DNA of 64,000 nucleotides from an uncultured Clostridia bacterium (GCA_944384855.1 CALWUY010000066.1:62001-126000); one strand, 5' to 3'. Shown: positions 50,801-60,164, numbered from the stretch's first letter. Numbers and translations: made by a program. The notes: a model not told the origin generated them from the letters alone.

Positions 50801-52661
50801 TCGGTATTTTGAAGTGATACCAGTCATTCTCTCCCTTTGAAGCGTAAGCGTTGATATCGTTGGTACGCTCGCGGTTATACCATATATTTTCATTTGAAGC
50901 CAGGTTGAAGGTAATAAATATACCGAGTTCACTTGCCTTCTTATTAAGCGCCACATAATCCTGATATTTCATATCAAACTCAATGTAATCTGCCTGTGAA
51001 ATATCAACTGAGGGATCCACTCTTTTTACAATACGGTCGCAAAGCTGAACAAACTGCGTTCCTAATGTATTTGAAGCACCGGCTATATCTATGACAGTGA
51101 CTACATTTTCGGGCATTTCAGGAATATCGACTGTACCGCGGATATTTGAAATTGTTAGCGTGTCGCTGTAAATATCACCGAATCCGACATCAGCGTTTTC
51201 ACCGAACAGCATCCAGAAATTAACTGCCGACCAGTCTGCTCCGCTGTCCTGCCTTACTGTGAAAGCGGATTTAGGAATGGTGTAATGATACAATCCATCT
51301 CCCATATCGACGCCGTAGCTCATTATATCCACGGCAGAGCGGTCTGCCCACGCCTGACCGGAAGAGGTCAGATGCAGCCCAAAGCTGTAATTATTGGTTT
51401 CTATATAATTTTTGAAGTTTTCGTAATTAGAATATTTTATATCAAATTCAATAAAGTCAACAGCCGAAAGATCTACGGCATCAACGTTTTTTACAAATCT
51501 TCCTTCAAACCAGTTGGCTCTCCAGTCGCCGTTGTCGCCGAGAGTTTTTGATACGCCGTCTTCATCAATCATCACCTCTGTACCCGAGGGATCTTCAGAC
51601 GCTTCTGATGTGCCGCAGATATTCGAAATTGTAAGAGTGTCGCTGTAAATATCACCGAATCCGACATCGGCATTTTCGCCGAACAGCATCCAGAAATTAA
51701 CTGCCGACCAGTCTACTCCGCTGTCCTGCCTTACTGTGAAATCGGATTTCGGGATAGCGTAATGATACAATCCGTCTCCCATATCGACGCCGTAGCTCAT
51801 TATATCCACGGCAGAGCGATCTGCCCACGCCTGACCGGAAGAGGTCAGATGCAGCCCAAAGCTGTAATTATTGGTTTCTATATAATTTTTGAAGTTTTCG
51901 TAATTAGAATACTTGATATCAAACTCTATGAAGTCAGCGTCCGAAAGATCGGTAGCATTAACTATCTTTACAAATCTGCCCTCAAACCAGTTGGCTCTCC
52001 AGTCGCCATTATCTCCGAGAGTCTTAGACACTCCGTCTTCGTCCAGCATTACCGCCGACTCTGAAGGCAAATCAGAAGATTTAACGGTGCCGCAGATATT
52101 TTTTACTGTAATAGAAACAGTCGCCAGTTCTCCGGTAGAATCAGCGGAAAATGCGGGATTGTTGAATCCGAACATCCAGTGCTTTACCTGCGTCCAGTCG
52201 ATAATAGAAGCGTCTCCCTGTCCGAAATACGCAACAGGTATAGAGAAGTGGTGCCAATCGCCGGATGTCCCGGTCTCAAAGCCGAAAATATTCGGGGAAA
52301 CACCGCGGTTAGCCCATCTGCCTGAGCCCGAAGCCAGATTAAAGGTAAGCGGATTTCCGCTGCTTTCGGTATATGACTTTATCGCTTCGTAATCGCTGAA
52401 TTTTACATCAAAATCAATGTTGGAAGCAACGGTAAAATCGAAAATTCCAATATTTTCCTTGTATAATCGGTCCCACAGCCATACAAATACATCGCCTACT
52501 GTATTGCTGCCGCCTTCTTCATCCAGCACTACTACTGCGTTTTCCGGAAGCGTGGGCTCCTCAGCGAAAGCGAAAATCCCCGCAAGCGGTATCATTACAG
52601 ACAAGACAATTGAAATTGCAGCTATAATGGATAAGAGTTTCAAACTAATCTTTTTTGTCAT
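47892..52661 (-). CDS. Giant membrane-anchored nine-module surface protein
   Basis: A 1589-residue protein: signal peptide 1-32, nine tandem modules of about 155-175 residues (37-1490), an acidic Asp/Gly-rich stalk (DDPFGDDYDFGDDWDDFYDE) and one C-terminal membrane segment (about 1557-1580) followed by KKRKKVK. Modules 2 and 3 are almost identical; modules 5, 7 and 9 are the most diverged. No catalytic, dockerin or sorting motif is seen. It should stand on the cell surface and bind glycan near the transporter. It follows the second permease pair by 16 bases; GGGAGGTAG precedes the ATG. Confidence 0.85.
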   Translation of the reverse strand: MTKKISLKLLSIIAAISIVLSVMIPLAGIFAFAEEPTLPENAVVVLDEEGGSNTVGDVFVWLWDRLYKENIGIFDFTVASNIDFDVKFSDYEAIKSYTESSGNPLTFNLASGSGRWANRGVSPNIFGFETGTSGDWHHFSIPVAYFGQGDASIIDWTQVKHWMFGFNNPAFSADSTGELATVSITVKNICGTVKSSDLPSESAVMLDEDGVSKTLGDNGDWRANWFEGRFVKIVNATDLSDADFIEFDIKYSNYENFKNYIETNNYSFGLHLTSSGQAWADRSAVDIMSYGVDMGDGLYHYAIPKSDFTVRQDSGVDWSAVNFWMLFGENADVGFGDIYSDTLTISNICGTSEASEDPSGTEVMIDEDGVSKTLGDNGDWRANWFEGRFVKNVDAVDLSAVDFIEFDIKYSNYENFKNYIETNNYSFGLHLTSSGQAWADRSAVDIMSYGVDMGDGLYHYTIPKSAFTVRQDSGADWSAVNFWMLFGENADVGFGDIYSDTLTISNIRGTVDIPEMPENVVTVIDIAGASNTLGTQFVQLCDRIVKRVDPSVDISQADYIEFDMKYQDYVALNKKASELGIFITFNLASNENIWYNRERTNDINAYASKGENDWYHFKIPIADFVNVNMGEIDLTNIMNWFIGFEGANLYADTGEFADYFLNVKNVCATSKGENDIFRPALISEALYVIDQLGISGTIGDSTEDTYSQLSETFTNTSIISGDLTASKKVFMNVYVDDADALPDDLSISFGVKDGEGYRYCEAVNIKNQIVNDGWNEVLILVKDIKFQNTEDLKNVAVWRLTSNNGSAVGGNADCRLWICNIAGMVDATAPDMPESATVIIDEPGMENTIGTQFVHSFDRLYKKTEPADVSNAGYIEFDAHFDDFMKLARTLNELDLTMSFHLTSSGQQWTDRYFVGDILHYAIEGENGWWHFKIPMEDFNTANVGHIDWEAINLWMIGFDGTNMYAETGELANFAIRIMNICATPLEDNPMIRPNYASDAVSLIDQMGVLGTFGSSENDTYDKISDRFASDTIVEGDLTAGKYISLQVYVDDPNALPDNLGLVFGVKDGDGIHYLNKIEIAGQIEKSGWNEIIIPSGSVTSENPEDLKNVVCWRLYSSDTSKVGKYANSRMWVCNIIGIVESDAPELPKNIIATINYRGLTNTPGSAFSWLADRMFQQDLGPFDISVADYLEFDFYVEDYKAVKDAMEANDMDIIVGISSGDPEQYETSRYFSRIISYFYDQVTQDGWNHIKIPMSDFISAGEGDPYDSTSVTSFMLSFLGDNIQGDSSAIADVTLKIINVCATTERPYIEIPKDSDKPSMPDKNAVYINTAESLFDENGTWNPASVTVDTDYKTEGEASISNILFDQTLRTNQLRYIFNETADISDAKTFKFDFFVSDIELLTQRAEMSFVISSDVRGVGDYYSWKLNLGSLKNGWNSIEISFDSSHITEGSPDLTQIKSIIIQCDKASFQSEKYTERVTVKVDNLRYISKTGNTTLNINYGDDPFGDDYDFGDDWDDFYDEEVIPGGTVENEPGEAPVITDTQVVKKTVNNVVTQYLWLIIALAAELVAVAGIITAVYFIKKRKKVK
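48185..52552 (-). repeat. Nine tandem beta-sandwich modules in the surface protein
   Basis: Nine copies by eye. Copies 1-4, 6 and 8 keep the I-E-F-D and W-(Y/H)-H-(Y/F) strands. Copies 5 and 7 form a variant with SGDLTA/EGDLTA and DLKNVA-WRL. Copy 9 is a more distant jelly roll. Boundaries are approximate. Confidence 0.78.
51117..52070 (-). repeat. Near-identical tandem DNA repeat, 2 x 477 bases
   Basis: Unit A (51594-52070, module 2) and unit B (51117-51593, module 3) are offset by exactly 477 bases (159 codons). Long runs match base for base, such as the block around 51301-51425 against 51778-51902. The few differences are mostly silent or conservative, so the duplication is recent or kept uniform by recombination. 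Confidence 0.9.
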
Positions 52662-52677
52662 TTTTCTACCTCCCGTA

Positions 52678-53619
52678 TTATCCTACGATACCGCTGGTCT
52701 CTATTCCCTGAATAATCTTCTTCTGAAAGATACAGTAGAAAATCAACAGCGGAACTACCCCAAGCAATGCCGCGGTATTAACATATACATACTGTATTGC
52801 GTCGTTTATCCCACCGAAAATAGTGGAATTCAACAGACTTACTACCGACGGAATAAACTTTACTCCTCCGTCAAGCAAACCCGAATAAAATGTATCTGTC
52901 CACTGCCATGCAAAAGACAGAGAGAATACTACTACCAGCATTGACTTCGCCATTGGAAGTATTACCTCAAAATATGTGCGGTAAGGTCCTGACCCGTCAA
53001 CATAGGCTGCCTCTATAAGCTCCTTTGGTATTCCTATATAATACTGACGCATAAGTATTACAAAAATACCCGCCCTGAACCCGAGACATGTCGCTGAAAG
53101 CAGAATCGTCGGGAAAATCGTGTTAGTAAGCTGTATCCCTTCGCTTCCGAATAATCCGAACAGACCGAAAATATCAAAAAATCTGAACTTTGTGAAAAGC
53201 GGCAGGGATACCGTCTGTATCGGCATAAGCATAGTAAGCACCACTATGCCGAATAAGATTTTGACTCCCGGGAACTTGAACCTTGCCAGACCGTAACCGA
53301 CAAACGCCGCCGAAAAGCTTGTAAACACAGCGGCAACTACAGCATAAATCAAAGTATTCACAAATCCTGCCGGAAAATCTGTTTCGGTGAAAATGTATTT
53401 AATGTTGTCAAGCGTCCAGTCCTGCGGTATCTGTATTACCAGAGGATTATACAGGTCCGAATCCGACATGAAGGATGACAGTATTTTAAATATAAAAGGA
53501 TAAATGATGATATATGACAGACCTAAAAGCAGAATATATATCGGTATTTTCGCAAGAGCATTCAGAATCTTCCGCTTTTGCTTCTGCGTCATTGCTCCCC
53601 TTAAATTCATCTTGCTCAT
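52678..53619 (-). CDS. Sugar ABC transporter permease, MalG-type (pair 2)
   Basis: A 313-residue membrane protein with about six membrane segments. The cytoplasmic EAA loop EAAYVDGSGPYRTYFEVILPMAKS contacts the ATPase. Its start overlaps the stop of the MalF-type gene by ATGA. It should form the channel for sugars with that partner. The giant surface protein gene follows 16 bases later, and no ATPase gene is nearby, so a shared MsmX-like ATPase is likely. Confidence 0.93.
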   Translation of the reverse strand: MSKMNLRGAMTQKQKRKILNALAKIPIYILLLGLSYIIIYPFIFKILSSFMSDSDLYNPLVIQIPQDWTLDNIKYIFTETDFPAGFVNTLIYAVVAAVFTSFSAAFVGYGLARFKFPGVKILFGIVVLTMLMPIQTVSLPLFTKFRFFDIFGLFGLFGSEGIQLTNTIFPTILLSATCLGFRAGIFVILMRQYYIGIPKELIEAAYVDGSGPYRTYFEVILPMAKSMLVVVFSLSFAWQWTDTFYSGLLDGGVKFIPSVVSLLNSTIFGGINDAIQYVYVNTAALLGVVPLLIFYCIFQKKIIQGIETSGIVG

Positions 53620-54542
53620 GCGCTCACCCCTTTGTTTCCGCGGTTTGCTATCTTAACAAATATAAATGAAACCAACGACAGCAGCACCAATATCACCAGG
53701 AAATGCAGCCATGCCATTGCCGCAGCTTCACCGTATTTGCCTCCGTTGAACGCCGATTCATTTATATAGGTGAGCAGCGCCGTATCGCTTCTTGTTATGC
53801 TCTCAACAAAAGTATATATGACATTAACTATCATCATAGGCGAAAGCATGGGAAGCGTTATCTTCCAGAAGGTTTCCCATGATGAAGCTCCCTCTACCAA
53901 AGCGGCTTCGTATATAGACGGCGAAACAGACTGTATTCCTGCCAGGAATATAAGTATCTGCACACCTGAACGGTTTACTATATTGAGTATTCCGCTGGTC
54001 ATTGACGAAAGAAAAGATATCAAATCGGGATCAAGATTAAAATTCTGCAAAAGGGTTGTCGTATCGCCTAAAGCGCTGAATAACTCGGAATTATTTTCAC
54101 GCGACAGTGTATTTATCGCCGACATAAGCATATTTGATGAATCTATTTCGGCCAGCATACCGGTACATACAATAACCGGCAGGAAAAACACTGTTCTGAA
54201 AATACCTCTGCCCTTTATGTTGAGATTGAGAACAACCGCAATAAAGAGTGAAAATATCATAATTACCGGCAATGTGGTTATCAGTGTGCGTACATCGGAT
54301 ATCAGCAGCTGCGTGAAATTCGGGTCGGTCCTGAGCGCATATTTATAATTGGCAATACCTACAAAATTCAGCTCTACACCGTTTTCAATGTTGAGTTCGT
54401 TAAACGAATACTGTATACCTGAAATAAAAACCGGAATAAATATTAAAATCAGACCTATTATCAAAGGAAGGCTGAAAACCAATCCGCAATATTGATTGTC
54501 TCTGTGGCTGTTAAGCTTCCTTTTGGGGTTTTTGTTTTTCAA
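53616..54542 (-). CDS. Sugar ABC transporter permease, MalF-type (pair 2)
   Basis: A 308-residue permease with about six membrane segments and the EAA loop EAALVEGASSWETFWKITLPMLSP. Between segments 3 and 4 it has an added outer loop of about 60 residues (SSNMLMSAINTLSRENNSEL...), longer than in the pair-1 permease. It lies 13 bases after the DUF5696 gene. Confidence 0.92.
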   Translation of the reverse strand: MKNKNPKRKLNSHRDNQYCGLVFSLPLIIGLILIFIPVFISGIQYSFNELNIENGVELNFVGIANYKYALRTDPNFTQLLISDVRTLITTLPVIMIFSLFIAVVLNLNIKGRGIFRTVFFLPVIVCTGMLAEIDSSNMLMSAINTLSRENNSELFSALGDTTTLLQNFNLDPDLISFLSSMTSGILNIVNRSGVQILIFLAGIQSVSPSIYEAALVEGASSWETFWKITLPMLSPMMIVNVIYTFVESITRSDTALLTYINESAFNGGKYGEAAAMAWLHFLVILVLLSLVSFIFVKIANRGNKGVSA

Positions 54543-54555
54543 TTTGCCCTTCCTC

Positions 54556-57162
54556 CTATCCTCTGATAATTAAATAGCCGCCTGCTTCTACCTTGCCGGA
54601 TCCGGTATCGTAACCCGTTTCGCCGTAGTTTGTGTAAATCTTTGTTCCGTCTTCATAAACCGAACAATAAACGTTGGATGCAACCTCCGTACTGTCTGTT
54701 ATGGCTGAAGAACTCAGAACCTCCAGCGCATCACCGTAATCAGCATAAGCAGATATTATTTCATCCTTGACGTATTCATAATTTATGGCAAAATATCTGC
54801 TGTAATCGGTTTTCTTTAACTGCTCTATATTGTCACTTGCGACAAGATATGTCGGCGTTACGCCGCATCGCAGACAGTCAAGCAGCAGCGAGTTGCTTTC
54901 ACCTTCAAGGTTGATCGGTTTGCTGTGAAGCTTTATGCTGCCGGAAACCACTATCTGAAGGAACGGAACCGAAACGCTTTCGCCTGAAAGTCCCGACGAG
55001 CTGCACGGCACTTCTTCGAGTGTATCCGCATAAGGCAGTACATAAGCGTTTGCACCGTCAAAATTAAGAGTGATTTTTTCCGAACTGCTTTTAAGCAGAT
55101 TTTCGACATACTCAATAGACTGCTGACGGTTTACGCTGTGCCGCTCTGAAAAATCAGCCACAAGGTAATTGCCGAGTGTATTTAAAGTTATCGCCGAAAT
55201 ATCGTTTTTCACCGCGCTTGACGTAAGCTTTTCAGCATACTTTTCGTATTTCACCGGAGAAGTTATATAAAGTGAGCTCTCCTTCATCTCGGAGAAAGAA
55301 CGGTATTCATAAAATTCGGCCGTTGAAAGCTCCAGCGTCTGGCATGCCGACGATTTGACACCGAAACCGTCAAACATACGGTTGTATTTTGTGAGTAAAA
55401 ACTCATTTCCCTGTGTCAAAGATATTCCTTCCTGCTGACAGTACTCGGCCAGATCTTTGTATCCGCTTTTGCCGCCCTGTTTTGAAGAAAAACGTATTTT
55501 ATTCGAAATAGTGGCGTCAAGCCCTTTTTTCTCCCATCCAAGCATAGACAGCGAGAGGTTTTCGATTCCTTCTTCCTTAAGGTCTTTCAAAATATTCATC
55601 GCATCCTCGTAGGAGGTGAATACCATTTCCGATTTATACGGAATTCCCAGAAAATCCTTTTCAATCAGCGCCGCGCCTATCGTCTGAACGGCTATTTTTT
55701 CTTCTTTTTTATCCTCTGTCTTGAATCCTTTTGAAGACAGGTAATTTCGGTAAATTTCTGCCATTCCGGTGTAGTTCGCCTTTTCGCCTGTCAAAAAGTA
55801 GTAATCAACCGAATAATCACAGGTGTACCGGTTCTCATCGCTTATGTATATATTTTGGGTCGAACCCATTGAAACAATCTTCGGCTGCGTGACCGAAGGC
55901 TCATTTTCCGTATACAGAAATCTGTTGTAAACCGCATAGTACTGACCGTTCGGGCCTCCTAACAGGGCTACTATGAAATCCGCCACATCACCCGAAGTAA
56001 TAACCGCGGCAAACGCCGATCCGTCATTTCTTACCGCGCCGAATACCGGAAGATGATAGGTCTCGCCGGTGGAAAGCTCAAACGGTTCATCTGTAACCGG
56101 ATTTTCTCCGTATACCCTGCCCGCAATTGCAGTCTGCCTTGTATCCGGCTGACCGTTTATGTTTATAAGCGCCCCGGAACCGTCAGGAACAAATAAATAT
56201 CCTTTTCCACCGCTTTGCGGCTTATCGCATCCGAAATACGGAAGCAAAGATATCTCCAAGAGCTGAAATCCGTCGCTGCATACTATCGATTCATTGGGTA
56301 TAGTTGCCGTCAGTCCGTTCTCTGTCAGAACGTACTCTACACGAAGCTTGAAATTAGGATATACCTGGTTTTCAATTTCAATTCCCAGTTTTTCCATGTC
56401 ACTGGTGTAATCCTCGTATGTGTATCCTGCCTCCGAGAAAATATCGCTTATATCTTCTCTGTCCTTGTCGGTGACCATACCCTCTTCCAGTACATAAAGT
56501 TCCTTATCCTTGAGCGTCGGATACTTTGCGAGCATCTCCTCGTTCACATAACCGTCACTGCTGTAAAGTGAATAAAACGCTGACAGTTTTCTTGAGTCGC
56601 GGTTCTCAAGATTTGAAGTATATTTTTCGTAATCTTCAACTGTCATGGCAATCGGAACTATAAGTTTTCCTTTATCCTCGCCTATAGAAAGATTGACCGC
56701 CACACCGTTTTCATATATCTCAGACGAAAACTGACCGAAACTCAGACAGTCCTGTGAGGACCACAAATTCTGGTTGTTGAATTCGCTGTCATAAAAGGAT
56801 ACTATTACCTGAGATTCATAATTATTTTTAACGTCTCCGGTATACATCGGATCAGTCGCGGCATCATAAGGGTTCGAGGTAAAAATTTCACCGCTTGCCT
56901 TATTTTTTATTCCCAGAGTCATGTCGGCTGTATTGTAATAAAGCTCGAGACTGCCGTTTTCGGTAATCTTCCGCATACCGTTAAGCATTTCCTGTGCAGA
57001 GGCAAACGAAAGCGACATTTCTGCGGGAGCCCCCTCGACCGTCTCAATTAAAGCTCCAAGTCGACTGTCAGCCCCGGATTCTTCAGAACCGTCGGCCGAT
57101 ACCGGCACCGCGGTTACTGCAAGCATTAATGCCAAAGCACCGGATAAAACCTTTTTAAACAT
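54556..57162 (-). CDS. Secreted DUF5696-type protein of sugar transport locus
   Basis: An 868-residue protein with a signal peptide (MFKKVLSGALALMLAVTAVP) and no membrane anchor or Cys lipobox. The pattern (SLELYYNTADMTLGIKNKASG at the start, FVPDGSGALININ in the middle, a TIM-barrel-like part from about residue 520) matches, as far as I recall, DUF5696 proteins that lie in sugar ABC operons of Clostridia and Paenibacilli. Their job is unknown; a glycosidase or sugar-presenting role is inference. ATG 57162 has GAGGTAG upstream; a longer start at 57195 would overlap the previous gene. Confidence 0.78.
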   Translation of the reverse strand: MFKKVLSGALALMLAVTAVPVSADGSEESGADSRLGALIETVEGAPAEMSLSFASAQEMLNGMRKITENGSLELYYNTADMTLGIKNKASGEIFTSNPYDAATDPMYTGDVKNNYESQVIVSFYDSEFNNQNLWSSQDCLSFGQFSSEIYENGVAVNLSIGEDKGKLIVPIAMTVEDYEKYTSNLENRDSRKLSAFYSLYSSDGYVNEEMLAKYPTLKDKELYVLEEGMVTDKDREDISDIFSEAGYTYEDYTSDMEKLGIEIENQVYPNFKLRVEYVLTENGLTATIPNESIVCSDGFQLLEISLLPYFGCDKPQSGGKGYLFVPDGSGALININGQPDTRQTAIAGRVYGENPVTDEPFELSTGETYHLPVFGAVRNDGSAFAAVITSGDVADFIVALLGGPNGQYYAVYNRFLYTENEPSVTQPKIVSMGSTQNIYISDENRYTCDYSVDYYFLTGEKANYTGMAEIYRNYLSSKGFKTEDKKEEKIAVQTIGAALIEKDFLGIPYKSEMVFTSYEDAMNILKDLKEEGIENLSLSMLGWEKKGLDATISNKIRFSSKQGGKSGYKDLAEYCQQEGISLTQGNEFLLTKYNRMFDGFGVKSSACQTLELSTAEFYEYRSFSEMKESSLYITSPVKYEKYAEKLTSSAVKNDISAITLNTLGNYLVADFSERHSVNRQQSIEYVENLLKSSSEKITLNFDGANAYVLPYADTLEEVPCSSSGLSGESVSVPFLQIVVSGSIKLHSKPINLEGESNSLLLDCLRCGVTPTYLVASDNIEQLKKTDYSRYFAINYEYVKDEIISAYADYGDALEVLSSSAITDSTEVASNVYCSVYEDGTKIYTNYGETGYDTGSGKVEAGGYLIIRG

Positions 57163-57172
57163 TATCTCTACC

Positions 57173-59290
57173 TCACATACGGTAATTAAGTTCACTGACC
57201 ACGCTGCCGATCGCCGAAATCATCTGACCGCTCAGGCTTATAAATACAAGCACTATGAACAGCATGAATAACATTCCGACTATCGTAAGCAGACATACAA
57301 GTATGTTTTTGCCGAAAGAATAATCGTGAACAGTCATAGATCCGAAGAATATAAGCATCAGCATCCACAGAATGATAATTGTAGAAACCATTCCCAATAT
57401 GCTCAGTTCGTCAGAAACCAGCAGATAACTTATAAGCGTGCATGGAATGGTGAAAAGAGCATACGGCATACTTGAATAGCATACTGCTATATATACATCT
57501 TTAAAGGTACCTTTACCGTCCATCAACGTGGTAAAGCACATGTTGCAGACCACAAACAGCAATAAACCGAGTATGATGGTCAAAGAAGACGTAAGCGAAC
57601 CCTGGCTGTCACCGAGGTATGAACCGCCGAGATTTGCCACTACTGAGCTTACCATTGTTACAGCAAGAATTATTGTGGCAGATTTCACGGAACCGCGTTT
57701 TTCAGCCTTGAGTCCCCAGAATGCCTGAAGCGGATGCAGCAGTACAAAGAAACCGTACAGCAGCTGATCGCTGAGCTTTCCGCTCGCTGATACTTCTGTA
57801 ACCTTTTCATTATGCCGGTTTATCTTTTTGAACAGAATAATTACTGCCGCTAATATTGCCACGAACGCAATAAATATAAGCAGTCCGTACTTATCAAGTA
57901 TTTCTTCGCGGTAAAGCTTGAAAGCCTGACCGTAATATGTCTTGTTTCCTATCAGTCTGAAATATGACATAGCCTCTTTGTATTCTTCGTTTTCAAGCAG
58001 GTTCTTGCCTATGCCGAGGTATGCCATATCAAAATTGTTGTTTTTGGCCAAAATTTGTTCCCAGAGTTTTGCCGCTTCGTCGTACTGACGCTTTTCCTGA
58101 AGCGCCAGAACCTGATCTATAAGCTTTGCGTACTCAGTTTTTCTCGAAACGGTTATCGAAGCGGTTATGCTGTCAAGCGCGTAAATGCTGTCACCGTTAT
58201 GCGTCATTGAACAAAGGTTGGTGTAAAGTCCCTCAAAACTTCCTTCACCGCCGAACGCGTACAGCAGATTTCCGTTTGAATCGTAAAAATACATCTTGCC
58301 CGCGGCTGAATCCACAAGGGCGTAAACCCCGTTTTCCAGCAGTTCAACCTCGTTTATTTCGGAAGGATCGCTCGCTTCCTTACCCGTATATGCGTCAAAC
58401 AGAATATTTCCTACCGGAGGGAAAAAGCCGTTTCTTTTAAGTACATCGGTACCGGACGGATTTATTTTCTTTATAGGAGCGTATGTGCTGTCGGTACTGC
58501 GCGCCCAGATTGAAGAATATAAATCGTAACGGTCAATCTGAGAGCTCGTCACATATATAAATCCTTTTTCGTCTATCGTAAGATTGCTGTATTCCACCGG
58601 AACGTAACTCGTGGTGCGTTCTAACTGCTCTTCTGTCATAAACGCACGCCTCAAAAGCTCCATGGCATTTACCGAAACCTTCTGCGCGCCTATAAACGAC
58701 TCAAAACCGCCTTCGCTGTCAAGCGCTATTACACCCATGTTGGTATTCTTTGAAACAACATATACCCTTTTGGCAGAATCCACAGCAACGGCTTTTGGAT
58801 TATATTTGAAGTTTTCCGGAAGTATGTCGGCCGACAAAGTCGGAAGTTCTTTGTAAAAATTAAAATTTTTGTCGAATATAATAATTCTGCCGTTGTCAGT
58901 ATCCGCAACATAAAGATATCCGTCCTCTGTTACAAATACTCCCATCGGATTCAAGAACGCATCCTGCTTGTCACCGTTCTGAAATTGAGATATTATATGC
59001 ACCATTTCAAAATCGGTGTTTGCAATAACTATGCGGTTGTTGCCCGAATCGGCAATATAAATATACCCGCTGTTTTCATCATAAAGTATATCCTGCGGCT
59101 CCTTTAGCGTTCCGGCACCGTCTATCTGCGAAACTACTTCGCGTACCGTGTAGGCGTCAGGCGTTATCTGGACATTTCCGTCATACGAATAGGAAAAGGT
59201 TTCGTAACTTTCCTCGGCAGATACGCACAGTCCCAACACTGATATCAGGATAATAAAAATACTTAAAAATCTGATTAATTGTTTTGTCAT
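57173..59290 (-). CDS. NHL-repeat and Yip1-type membrane protein
   Basis: A 705-residue fusion: signal peptide 1-25; outer NHL-type beta-propeller (about 45-380, with repeats such as PQDILYDENSGYIYIADSGNNRI and NPMGVFVTEDGYLYVADTDNGRI); TPR-like helices (390-455); a membrane segment (about 468-488); then a Yip1-like domain with five or six membrane segments. The outer part may bind a glycan or protein and the rest anchors it beside the transporter. It lies between permease pair 1 and DUF5696 in a tight operon. The exact role is unknown. Confidence 0.83.
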   Translation of the reverse strand: MTKQLIRFLSIFIILISVLGLCVSAEESYETFSYSYDGNVQITPDAYTVREVVSQIDGAGTLKEPQDILYDENSGYIYIADSGNNRIVIANTDFEMVHIISQFQNGDKQDAFLNPMGVFVTEDGYLYVADTDNGRIIIFDKNFNFYKELPTLSADILPENFKYNPKAVAVDSAKRVYVVSKNTNMGVIALDSEGGFESFIGAQKVSVNAMELLRRAFMTEEQLERTTSYVPVEYSNLTIDEKGFIYVTSSQIDRYDLYSSIWARSTDSTYAPIKKINPSGTDVLKRNGFFPPVGNILFDAYTGKEASDPSEINEVELLENGVYALVDSAAGKMYFYDSNGNLLYAFGGEGSFEGLYTNLCSMTHNGDSIYALDSITASITVSRKTEYAKLIDQVLALQEKRQYDEAAKLWEQILAKNNNFDMAYLGIGKNLLENEEYKEAMSYFRLIGNKTYYGQAFKLYREEILDKYGLLIFIAFVAILAAVIILFKKINRHNEKVTEVSASGKLSDQLLYGFFVLLHPLQAFWGLKAEKRGSVKSATIILAVTMVSSVVANLGGSYLGDSQGSLTSSLTIILGLLLFVVCNMCFTTLMDGKGTFKDVYIAVCYSSMPYALFTIPCTLISYLLVSDELSILGMVSTIIILWMLMLIFFGSMTVHDYSFGKNILVCLLTIVGMLFMLFIVLVFISLSGQMISAIGSVVSELNYRM

Positions 59291-59297
59291 ATCTCCC

Positions 59298-60164
59298 TCA
59301 ATCCTTCATACCGGAAGTTGCAACCGTTTCTAGCACGTTGCTTTGAGTTATTACAAACACCAGCACCGGCACTATCATCATAATTACCGAAGCCGCCGCC
59401 GCTGCACCCTGACGTGCAATTCCGCCCGCCATTATCTGTGACAGAGCATAATTAAGCGTCTTGAGACTCTCGGTTTGTATATAGGTTGTTCCTCCCTGAC
59501 CCCATAAGCCCTGGAATGAAAAAATTATAAGGGTCAGCCATGCGGGCTTTACAAGCGGCATTACTATCCGCCAGAATATCGTAAATTCATTGGCTCCGTC
59601 AATATGCGCGGATTCTATAAGCGCGTCGGGAATAGAGGTCTCCATAAACTGCTTCATAAGGTAAAGACCCAAAGAAGAACAGAAGGCAGGCAGAATGATC
59701 GACCAGTGTGTATCAATCAGACCTAACTTTGACATTATAAGATAGGAAGGTACCGTGATTACCACTGCGCTGAACATAAGTGACAATACTATTACCTGGA
59801 ACATTATGTTTCTTCCCGGGAAATCGTGCTTGGCAAGCGCGTACGCGCAAAGCGAGGAAATCAGGATATGACCCGCTGTTCCCACTACCGATATAGTAAG
59901 CGTATTGGATACATAGCGTGAAAACGGTACCCAGCTGTCACCCATAAGGCTTAACAAGTCGCGGTAGTTGCTCAATGTGGGGTTCTCAACAAAAAATTTA
60001 GGAGGATATATCCATAACTCACTCAGCGGTTTGATCGAGTTGGATACAGCGTATACCAGAGGAAGCGCCATAAATACTCCCATGGCTGCCAGAAAAATCG
60101 AAATGACAATATTGCCGCCTCTGGATCTGTTCAAATATATCTTTTTTGGTTTTTTCCGTATCAT
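59298..60164 (-). CDS. Sugar ABC transporter permease, MalG-type (pair 1)
   Basis: A 288-residue permease with about six membrane segments and the EAA loop ESAHIDGANEFTIFWRIVMPLVKP. I use ATG 60164, 6 bases after AAGGGG; ATG 60167 is equally in frame but too near. It begins 19 bases after the MalF-type stop. The N-terminus is basic (RKKPKKIYLNR), as usual for this position. Confidence 0.92.
   Translation of the reverse strand: MIRKKPKKIYLNRSRGGNIVISIFLAAMGVFMALPLVYAVSNSIKPLSELWIYPPKFFVENPTLSNYRDLLSLMGDSWVPFSRYVSNTLTISVVGTAGHILISSLCAYALAKHDFPGRNIMFQVIVLSLMFSAVVITVPSYLIMSKLGLIDTHWSIILPAFCSSLGLYLMKQFMETSIPDALIESAHIDGANEFTIFWRIVMPLVKPAWLTLIIFSFQGLWGQGGTTYIQTESLKTLNYALSQIMAGGIARQGAAAAASVIMMIVPVLVFVITQSNVLETVATSGMKD

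Noticed and set aside
51117..52070. CRISPR or mobile element as source of the near-identical repeats
   Set aside because: The units are 477 bases, in frame and code for protein modules; there are no spacers, terminal repeats or transposase.
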